Origin: an uncultured Lachnospiraceae bacterium
GTDB lineage: Bacteria > Bacillota > Clostridia > Lachnospirales > Lachnospiraceae
NCBI GenBank assembly: GCA_946409475.1
Contig: CAMJWQ010000245.1
Coordinates: 1 to 5,425, forward strand
Reading direction: 5' to 3'
DNA: 5,425 nucleotides
Of this stretch, positions 1 to 5,425 are shown in pieces. Position numbers and translations under genes: made by a program. Numbering within the stretch: position 1 is the first letter of the stretch; the number at the start of each line of letters is the position of its first letter. The notes beneath the pieces were generated by a model that saw nothing but the letters and a program-made list of their open reading frames with translations, was not told the DNA's origin and did not search any database.

Positions 1-26
1 GTATTATAACTACAGGTAACGATATT

Positions 27-3000
27 TTAGTACGTTTTGTAGAATAAATCAAGGTCAACATTGCCTACAATGCCAGATATGGAGCCTTTGCTGCTGTATT
101 GCCAAATAGCCTTTGTCATATTGGGCTCCAAGGATGATACTACAACTCCCGTATCATTAGACGAATATCTGGCCACCCATATATCGTAGCTGTTCAACTG
201 ACTCAAAATCAAGTTATCATAAAACCAGCTATAGCTTGCATATACCATTGGAGTATATCCGGCAGCTCTGATTGTGTCACAGAAGGCTCTTGTGATTGTT
301 GTTCTGTCTGTTGCATTTAATCCGTCAGCTCTTCCGGTTTTATAGGTCGTTGAATATTCAGAATCTATAGCAATGGGTAAGCTTATATACAAATTATTGC
401 TTCTAATCCAGTTTATCACCGTATTTGCTTCTTCCACAGCTTCTGCAACCGATACAGCCTGGGAATAGAAATACAATCCATAAGGTATGCCAACGCTTTG
501 GGCATTTCTTGCATTCTCTAAGAAACGGCTGTCTTGCACTATTGCCCCACTTAAATATCCCCTGTATCCGGCACGAATAATAGCATATTGAATACCGGAG
601 TTTTTCACAGAAGTCCAGTCTATATTTCCTTGATAGGTGGATACATCAATGCCTTTCTTAAGAGTACTGTTTTTATAGTCTTGAGAATAAGTAACATTTG
701 CAGTCAATCCTCCCAATAATTGGGATACTCCTCTGAAATCATACGCATAGACATTTATAATGTATTTACCTTCATTCCAATTATGGTTTGCAGCATTAGT
801 ATAAACATACCAGGTATTACTAAGCTGTGAAGCAGAATACCATACAAGATCATCTTGTCCGTTTGCCTCGCTCCATACGGCAACACTTATTTGAGTGACA
901 GTAGCCGGGGAACTAACGTTGGAAATCGAAATTCCTACTTTCCCCTGCTCCGTATTATTACTGCTAATTGCTAGATTTCCGGTTATCCCTGTGATTGATA
1001 TGGTTTTGCCCGTTACATAACTAAGCTGCCCGGACGAGGATTTTGTATATATATGGACATTATACGTTCCCACATCGTAATTATGATTGGAAATAGGAAC
1101 GCTTATCTGATATGTACTATTAGTTAACTTATTACCACTATACCACTTGATATCATCCTGTCCGTTATTAGAGCTCCAGACAGCAAATAATATTTCTTTT
1201 ACTGATGATTGATAATATGCGTTTGACAATGTAGCACTGAATTCATTTTGAGACGAATTTGCTGCCAAATTTAATGCGATATTTGCATTTGAATTGGATA
1301 CAGATACTGTTTTTGTTGTTACCAGTGAATATACTCCTCTGGAATCTAAAACATAGGCATGTATATTATAAGTTCCCTTTACATAGCCATGATTACCTGT
1401 ATCAATGTCTCCGTACCAGTTATCTCCGCTTTTTGTAAGTGTATACCATTTCAAGTCGTCCTGACCATCTGCCGAACTCCAGACTGCAATATCAACTCTA
1501 TTTATTGTAGCGGGAGACGAAACGCCCGTTACCGTAGCGCGAAAAGTTCCGTTTATATTATTTTGATTACTTACGGTAATTCCTGTGGAAGTATTATTTT
1601 TAATTACAGTCGTTCCTGCCTTGAATAAGCTCATACTTCCGTTTCTGCTTACGGTATAGGCATGTATATTATATTCGCCAGCTTCGCAATGGTTCTTAAT
1701 GGAAAATGAAGAAGTCCAAACATTAGAAGAGGACTTTGTCGCCGTATACCATTTCAAATCATTCTGCCCATTACTGCTTCCCCAAACTGCAAACATGACT
1801 TTATCCACACTGCTTGCAAACACGGCATTCTTAAGCTGGACCGTAACATTCTCCTGATTGCTATCAACCGTAAAAGCTATTTTCGCATTGGCATTTAAAT
1901 TCTGTACGGCTATGATACTGGCTCCAATCAATGAACTAACCCCTCTGGAATCATCAGCGTATACATGAGCATAATAATTACCAGACACATAATTATGATT
2001 GTCCGTATCTACATCGGCATACCAGTCGGATCCGTTTTTTGTCATTTTGTACCATATTAAATCATCTTGTCCGTTAGCAGCACTCCATACGGCAACCCTT
2101 ACATCAGTTATAGATGCCGGTGCTGCCACCCCTAACGCATTGACACGAAATGTTCCGTTTGTGTTATTCTGATTGGTAATCGCAATTTCCTTTGCATTTA
2201 AGCCACTAACAGACACAACTCCTGCCTTAACCAACGTCATTACACCTTTTTTATTCACTGTATAGGTATGTATGTTATAGGCACCTGTTTCATACTTATG
2301 ATTCTTTATCGCAAAAGATGAATTCCATGTGTTGGTACCTGATTTCGTTGCCGTATACCATTTTAAATCATTTTGTCCGTTTGTATTTCCCCAAACAGCA
2401 AATACAACACTAGAAATATCACTTCCATATTTTCCATTTTGTAATTGTACTGCTACATTTGCTTGTGTGGAATCCGGAGTTAAAACTAATTGTATGTTAG
2501 CATTCGAATTTTGAACAGATACTATCTGCCCACCTATTAGTTTACTGACTCCCCGTGCATCATAAGCATAGACATGTGCATAATAATTACCTTTTACATA
2601 GTCATGATTGCCTGTATCTATATCTGCATAATAATTGTTACCATTTTTTGTAAGTGTATACCATTTTAAATCATCCTGTCCGTTAACCGTACTCCAAACG
2701 GCTGCTACTACATTTGTTATTCCTGCCGGCGAAGTTACATCTGCCGCGTTCACCTGAAATGTCCCATTCACATTATCCTGAAGTGATATGGATACCCCGG
2801 ACGAAGTAATATCCTGTACCACAACACTGCTGTCTGCAATCAAACGATTGCCATTTTCCGAACTGGCATAGGCATGGATGATGTAAGTTCCTGTCGAATT
2901 TTTATGATTCTTAATATTTACGGAGGCACTCCACGTTGTATCGTTCATCTTTGTACCCGGATACCAAAGTAAATCGTCTTGCCCGTCTATACTGCTCCAA

Positions 3001-3527
3001 ACAGCAAATACAATCTGCTCATTACCATTTACCACAATACTATTTCCTAATATGGTAAATGTCTGTTGAGCAGAATCCAAAGATACCTGAATTGATGGTA
3101 ATACCGATGAAACACCTTGTATAGAAGATGAACTTAACAGTCCCATTGAAATGAATTCTTCTCTTGCAACCGTAATCATATAGTCTTCCGATGAATATCC
3201 CGGTATTACTATAGTATTATCACCCGTATTCAACGCAGTTGGTTCCAGTGTTATTTGTTCATCAGGTGTTAATCCATCCAAATAACCAATCGTGTAACTA
3301 ACAGTAACCGCCTCTACCTCATTAGAGACAGCTATAGAATATGTAAGCTGTGTCTCATCGAAGCTCAATAATTCTTCATCACCAGGTGATTTAACACTGA
3401 TATTCTTTATCATTTTATTTTCGTCTGGAACGAAAGCAGCTTTTACTGCAATCGGATTGGAAAAAGATTGTAATATTACTAAAATACTTATCACTAAACT
3501 TATTAATCTTTTGCTCATTTCACTCAC
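27..3527 (-). CDS. Secreted GH25 muramidase (lysozyme/autolysin) with eight GBS Bsp-like repeats
   Basis: This 1166-residue exported protein is predicted to hydrolyse the MurNAc-GlcNAc beta-1,4 bond of peptidoglycan outside the cell. Domain order: signal peptide (about 1-30), cadherin-like beta-sandwich (about 39-123), Ser-rich linker (about 124-142), eight GBS Bsp-like repeats (about 143-947), short linker, and a GH25 domain (about 957-1166) ending at the last residue. Catalytic residues look intact: D961 in GIDVS, D1055 and E1057 in IDSE, and the terminal VDLD motif. There is no LPXTG sorting signal, SLH domain, choline-binding repeat or second membrane segment, so wall retention would have to come from the repeats or the beta-sandwich (inference). 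The start is GTG at 3527 because AAGGGG lies 8 bases upstream; an in-frame ATG at 3518 (residue 4) is the alternative and leaves the signal peptide intact. The gene follows a glycosyltransferase gene on the same strand after 134 bp. Likely role is wall remodelling or autolysis; lysis of competitors is possible. The GH25 assignment is strong; the physiological role is inferred. Confidence 0.95.
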   Translation of the reverse strand: MSEMSKRLISLVISILVILQSFSNPIAVKAAFVPDENKMIKNISVKSPGDEELLSFDETQLTYSIAVSNEVEAVTVSYTIGYLDGLTPDEQITLEPTALNTGDNTIVIPGYSSEDYMITVAREEFISMGLLSSSSIQGVSSVLPSIQVSLDSAQQTFTILGNSIVVNGNEQIVFAVWSSIDGQDDLLWYPGTKMNDTTWSASVNIKNHKNSTGTYIIHAYASSENGNRLIADSSVVVQDITSSGVSISLQDNVNGTFQVNAADVTSPAGITNVVAAVWSTVNGQDDLKWYTLTKNGNNYYADIDTGNHDYVKGNYYAHVYAYDARGVSKLIGGQIVSVQNSNANIQLVLTPDSTQANVAVQLQNGKYGSDISSVVFAVWGNTNGQNDLKWYTATKSGTNTWNSSFAIKNHKYETGAYNIHTYTVNKKGVMTLVKAGVVSVSGLNAKEIAITNQNNTNGTFRVNALGVAAPASITDVRVAVWSAANGQDDLIWYKMTKNGSDWYADVDTDNHNYVSGNYYAHVYADDSRGVSSLIGASIIAVQNLNANAKIAFTVDSNQENVTVQLKNAVFASSVDKVMFAVWGSSNGQNDLKWYTATKSSSNVWTSSFSIKNHCEAGEYNIHAYTVSRNGSMSLFKAGTTVIKNNTSTGITVSNQNNINGTFRATVTGVSSPATINRVDIAVWSSADGQDDLKWYTLTKSGDNWYGDIDTGNHGYVKGTYNIHAYVLDSRGVYSLVTTKTVSVSNSNANIALNLAANSSQNEFSATLSNAYYQSSVKEILFAVWSSNNGQDDIKWYSGNKLTNSTYQISVPISNHNYDVGTYNVHIYTKSSSGQLSYVTGKTISITGITGNLAISSNNTEQGKVGISISNVSSPATVTQISVAVWSEANGQDDLVWYSASQLSNTWYVYTNAANHNWNEGKYIINVYAYDFRGVSQLLGGLTANVTYSQDYKNSTLKKGIDVSTYQGNIDWTSVKNSGIQYAIIRAGYRGYLSGAIVQDSRFLENARNAQSVGIPYGLYFYSQAVSVAEAVEEANTVINWIRSNNLYISLPIAIDSEYSTTYKTGRADGLNATDRTTITRAFCDTIRAAGYTPMVYASYSWFYDNLILSQLNSYDIWVARYSSNDTGVVVSSLEPNMTKAIWQYSSKGSISGIVGNVDLDLFYKTY
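30..659 (-). other. GH25 catalytic domain (PF01183)
   Basis: Residues about 957-1166 form a complete GH25 TIM-barrel-type domain of about 210 residues, the usual family length. Landmarks are GIDVSTYQGNIDW at the first strand (D961), YAIIRAGYRG, YGLYFYSQA, the IAIDSEYS strand with the catalytic pair D1055 and E1057, VYASYSWF, IWVARY and IWQYSSKG, and the last strand with NVDLDLF (D1158). In GH25 enzymes the DxE pair supplies the catalytic acid and neighbouring Asp, and all are present here, so activity is expected. The domain stops at the protein's final residues with no additional anchor. Confidence 0.95.
687..3101 (-). repeat. Eight tandem GBS Bsp-like repeats (101-residue period) within the GH25 gene
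   Basis: Eight coding repeats each carry the pattern AVW(S/G)xxxGQ(D/N)D(L/I)xWY, then NH, then GxY, usually with IHxY or AHVY. The Trp of the xWY motif falls at residues 188, 289, 390, 492, 593, 694, 795 and 896, giving spacings of 101, 101, 102, 101, 101, 101 and 101. Approximate units in base coordinates: R1 2799-3101, R2 2505-2798, R3 2199-2504, R4 1896-2198, R5 1593-1895, R6 1290-1592, R7 987-1289, R8 687-986. The motif matches the GBS Bsp-like repeat family, named after a group B streptococcal secreted protein linked to cell morphology and found in wall hydrolases. Odd and even units form two classes: even units start with an NGTF- or GKVG-type strand and carry a (D/A)xRGVxxL hairpin. 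DNA copies have diverged at many silent sites, so the array is not freshly expanded. A wall-binding or spacer function is inferred. Confidence 0.92.
3159..3413 (-). other. Cadherin-like beta-sandwich domain (PF12733-like)
   Basis: Residues about 39-123 resemble the bacterial cadherin-like beta-sandwich family. Visible marks are the LTYSIAV strand, the alternating hydrophobic VEAVTVSYTIG strand, the LNTGDNTIVIPG turn (family pattern L-x-x-G-x-N-x-I) and the closing YMITVARE strand (family pattern Y-x-I-x-V-x-R). Only one copy is present. Such domains are common in secreted Firmicute wall proteins as spacers or carbohydrate-contacting modules; the role here is inferred. The sequence is more divergent than the other domains, so the call is moderate. 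Confidence 0.65.
3438..3527 (-). other. Sec signal peptide of the GH25 protein
   Basis: Residues 1-30 have a classic tripartite form. There is a short basic n-region (K6, R7), a hydrophobic core at about 8-19 rich in Leu, Ile and Val, and a polar c-region ending VKA before A31. Cleavage after A30 fits the small-residue rule for type I signal peptidase. There is no lipobox cysteine, so this is not a lipoprotein signal. The protein is therefore expected to be released outside the membrane. Confidence 0.9.
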
Positions 3528-3535
3528 TATTATTA

Positions 3536-3541
3536 CCCCTT
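3536..3541 (-). promoter_or_regulatory. Ribosome binding site deciding the GTG start of the GH25 gene
   Basis: On the coding strand, AAGGGG is followed by 8 bases (TAATAATA) and then GTG at 3527. This pairs well with the 16S anti-Shine-Dalgarno sequence, with one G-U wobble. The in-frame ATG at 3518 would sit 17 bases from it, too far, and has only a weak GTGAG of its own. This favours GTG as the start. Confidence 0.7.
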
Positions 3542-3551
3542 ACCTTTTTTA

Positions 3552-3580
3552 ATTTTATTAATGAGGTTATCTTTCGTTAA
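3552..3580 (-). promoter_or_regulatory. Candidate sigma-A promoter for the GH25 gene
   Basis: On the coding strand, TTAACG (4/6 match to the -35 consensus) is followed after exactly 17 bases by TAAAAT (5/6 match to the -10 consensus). The predicted start near 3545 would give a leader of about 18 bases containing the ribosome binding site. A rival -10, TATAGT at 3585-3590, has no decent -35 at 16-18 bases. In AT-rich DNA such matches occur by chance, so this is tentative. If real, the muramidase can be expressed separately from the glycosyltransferase. Confidence 0.3.
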
Positions 3581-3594
3581 TTTTACTATAATAT

Positions 3595-3660
3595 TCAAAT
3601 ATATAAAAGTATTTTAAATAAGGAAACTACTACCATGTTTTTAATCGTACTCTTATCCAT
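3595..3660 (-). other. 21-codon ORF directly after the glycosyltransferase stop; possible remnant or chance
   Basis: One base after the glycosyltransferase TAA, an ATG opens a 21-codon frame encoding a short peptide with a basic start (MDKSTIKN) and a hydrophobic remainder, ending at TGA. No Shine-Dalgarno sequence precedes it; only translational coupling could start it. The peptide loosely recalls the amino end of polysaccharide flippases, which often follow glycosyltransferases in such clusters, but 21 residues cannot establish that. It may be the stump of a deleted downstream operon gene or simple chance. It shares the 134-bp spacer with the promoter candidate; no GC-rich hairpin with a T-run is visible in that spacer. 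Confidence 0.15.
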
Positions 3661-3661
3661 T

Positions 3662-5425
3662 TTAATTATTCATAATTTTTAATGTATAATTTGAGTAATC
3701 CAATGAAAAATTTATATTATAATAGGGATCTCCACACTCTAATAACTTTTTCCATTTACTTCGAAATTTTTTACTTTCTTCTTCATATCTTTTGGCATTT
3801 TCATTTACCATATCCTGTCCACGACTTTTCGATTCATAATGGTAAAGCTCTGCAAACGGAGTAAAGACATTAAGATAACCCTTTTCTCTTAATTTCAAAC
3901 AAAAATCAACATCATTTAAGGCAATCTTAAAACCTTCATCCAGCCCCCTCACTTCAAAAAAAAGCTGTTTTTTCACCATTAAACAGGCTCCGGTAACGGC
4001 TGATACATTTTGTGCATAACAAAGCCGTCCCATATATCCCAAATTCTCTCTGGCCTCCCTGTAATGAGTGTGACCTGCAGTTCTATGGGCTCCTAATCCG
4101 ATTACAATACCCGCATGCTGTATCGTATTATCAGCATAATAAAGTTTAGCACCTACCGCTCCCACATCCTGTCTCTGAGCATACATCAAAAGTTCTTCCA
4201 TCCACTCCCTCGTAATCACTTTCGTATCATTGTTTAAAAGCAACAGATATTCCCCTTTTGCATGAGAAGCACCCAGATTATTGATAGCTGAATAATTAAA
4301 TTCCCCTTTATACGTTACTATACTAACCTTAGGGTGTTTTTCAATAGTGTCATAGTAGGCAAAGGTTTCGTCATTGACACTATTATTTTCAATAATGATG
4401 ATTTCGTAGTTTTCATATTTTGATTTTGTTAATATGGAATCTATACACCTTTGAATATCCTCCAGATGATCCTTATTCGCAATGAGAATAGATATCATGG
4501 GATTTACTAATATTTTATATTTAATACGAAATATTGTCGGAAAGGCTCTTGTACTTTCTACAGAAGCAGTTAATCCATAACTTTTTAAATGAGTCAAAAC
4601 TGCTCTTTTTGCAGCATTTATAGCATAGGTCTTCGCATTAATATCCAACGCAACAGAATTTTTATGTGAACGCCAATAATATAAAATTTGGGGCACATGA
4701 TATACTTTTTGGGCCTTAGAAGTAAGCCGTAAAATCATATCATGATCCTGACTGCCATCATATTCACTTCTAAATAATTCATTACCCTCCAATAGTTTTC
4801 TTGAAAAAGCCGAAAAATGACAAATATAATTATTTGCCCTCAAATTATCTATAGAATAATCCGGTTTAAAATGAAGGACTATCATATTATTTATACTATC
4901 GCCTGTAAATGTGGTTTCGTCACAATAAATATAATCCGCTCCCACTTCATTGATGACCTTAGCATACTCATATAATGCAGACGGATGTAAAATATCATCA
5001 TGATCAAATAAGGCAATATAATCACCTTCAGCCATTTCCAGGCATGCATTTGTATTACCGGAAATGCCCATATTTTGAGGAAGCATTCTATACTTGATTC
5101 GGTCATCCTGTGCAGCGTATTTTTTACAGGTTTCTTTTACATACTCATGCACTTCGTCACTGCCGTCAGCTAAGCACAATTCCCAATTTTCATAGGTTTG
5201 GTCAATAACGGATTCCATCATTTCCCTCAAAAAGCTTAAGGGTGTGTTATATAAGGGAACCAGTATACTGTATTTAATCTTTATATTAAAAATAGTATTT
5301 TTTTGTTTTTTTCTTTCATCATCATCAGGAAAACTGGCAGTTCCAAACTGTTTTAACGCCTTTTTTTCAAGGACCTTGCTTTTTAGCTTCCGCAATATTC
5401 CCTTTATATCGCCATATCTTTGTAT
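3662..5425 (-). CDS. Tandem two-domain GT2 glycosyltransferase, 5' end outside the window
   Basis: This cytoplasmic enzyme probably transfers sugars from nucleotide donors to a growing surface polysaccharide. Residues are numbered from a TTG at 5395 that gives 577 residues. First GT-A domain, about 42-270: SILVPLYNTP at the nucleotide-binding strand, DHDD at 131-134 as the metal-binding DxD, SQDHDM at 215-220, YYWRSHKNSVA at 239-249. Second GT-A domain, about 299-520: ISILIANKDH, LLLNNDT (NND at 388-390 in place of DxD), VTGACLMV, and NDVDFCLKL at 494-502. The tail carries KRYEEE, FRSKW and GDPYYN, usual in GT2 enzymes of rhamnan-type clusters. No transmembrane segment is seen. The TTG is unlikely to be the start: AAGGGA lies only 3 bases before it, and ten more in-frame codons (reading IQRYGDIKGI) run to the edge without a stop. 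Those residues fit the basic leader usual in these proteins, so the gene is 5'-partial. Sugar specificity cannot be read. Family call is firm; pathway is inferred. Confidence 0.92.
   Translation of the reverse strand: MQRYGDIKGILRKLKSKVLEKKALKQFGTASFPDDDERKKQKNTIFNIKIKYSILVPLYNTPLSFLREMMESVIDQTYENWELCLADGSDEVHEYVKETCKKYAAQDDRIKYRMLPQNMGISGNTNACLEMAEGDYIALFDHDDILHPSALYEYAKVINEVGADYIYCDETTFTGDSINNMIVLHFKPDYSIDNLRANNYICHFSAFSRKLLEGNELFRSEYDGSQDHDMILRLTSKAQKVYHVPQILYYWRSHKNSVALDINAKTYAINAAKRAVLTHLKSYGLTASVESTRAFPTIFRIKYKILVNPMISILIANKDHLEDIQRCIDSILTKSKYENYEIIIIENNSVNDETFAYYDTIEKHPKVSIVTYKGEFNYSAINNLGASHAKGEYLLLLNNDTKVITREWMEELLMYAQRQDVGAVGAKLYYADNTIQHAGIVIGLGAHRTAGHTHYREARENLGYMGRLCYAQNVSAVTGACLMVKKQLFFEVRGLDEGFKIALNDVDFCLKLREKGYLNVFTPFAELYHYESKSRGQDMVNENAKRYEEESKKFRSKWKKLLECGDPYYNINFSLDYSNYTLKIMNN

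Noticed and set aside
1..26. Sequence after the muramidase stop, inspected for a terminator
   Set aside because: Only 26 bases are available and no GC-rich stem or T-run is visible; any terminator lies outside the window.
1359..1628. Plus-strand ORF of 89 codons
   Set aside because: It lies wholly inside repeats R5-R6 of the GH25 gene in antisense, has no ribosome site or recognisable domain, and its length follows from the repeat composition.
2329..2514. Plus-strand ORF of 61 codons
   Set aside because: It is antisense to repeat R3 of the muramidase gene and has no independent support.
687..3101. Regular repeats of about 300 bp considered as a CRISPR array or mobile-element repeat
   Set aside because: The repeats are in-frame protein domains in one open reading frame, diverged at silent sites, with no short identical direct repeats or spacers.
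3581..3611. AT-only imperfect inverted repeat in the spacer, considered as a terminator
   Set aside because: The arms pair only with several bulges, contain almost no G or C, and lack a following T-run, so a stable intrinsic terminator is not supported.
3624..3640. AAAC/GTTT inverted repeat in the spacer
   Set aside because: The stem is only four base pairs and is expected by chance.
3682..3864. Plus-strand ORF of 60 codons
   Set aside because: It is antisense to the conserved C-terminal tail of the glycosyltransferase; the peptide has no recognisable family features.
4891..5106. Minus-strand ORF of 71 codons in another frame of the glycosyltransferase
   Set aside because: It overlaps the conserved DHDD region of the real reading frame and encodes nothing recognisable.

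Overview
This window carries two protein-coding genes, both on the minus strand. The AT-rich DNA, the Shine-Dalgarno-type ribosome site, the Gram-positive signal peptide and the protein families together suggest a low-GC Firmicute, most likely a gut-type clostridium of the Lachnospiraceae kind. That placement is inference from family knowledge; no rRNA or marker gene is present.

Reading in the direction of transcription (high to low coordinates), the first gene enters from the right edge. It encodes a tandem two-domain GT2 glycosyltransferase of the type found in rhamnan and other cell-wall polysaccharide clusters. Its frame is open to the last base, so the true start lies outside the window. 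A 134-bp AT-rich spacer (3528-3661) follows. It has no convincing intrinsic terminator, but it holds a candidate sigma-A promoter, a good ribosome binding site, and a curious 21-codon ORF that starts one base after the glycosyltransferase stop.

The second gene (27-3527) encodes a 1166-residue exported protein: signal peptide, cadherin-like beta-sandwich, eight GBS Bsp-like repeats with an almost exact 101-residue period, and a C-terminal GH25 muramidase domain with intact catalytic acids. Only 26 bases follow its stop codon and they show no feature.

Taken together, the window looks like the end of a surface-polysaccharide biosynthesis locus next to a secreted peptidoglycan hydrolase: one gene builds wall or capsule glycan on the cytoplasmic side, the other cuts peptidoglycan outside. 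Whether they are co-transcribed is unclear. The most informative structure is the repeat array. It has alternating A/B classes, a block duplication of about 606 bp, and mosaic exact matches that suggest recombination among repeats. I see no evidence for a previously undescribed biological system.
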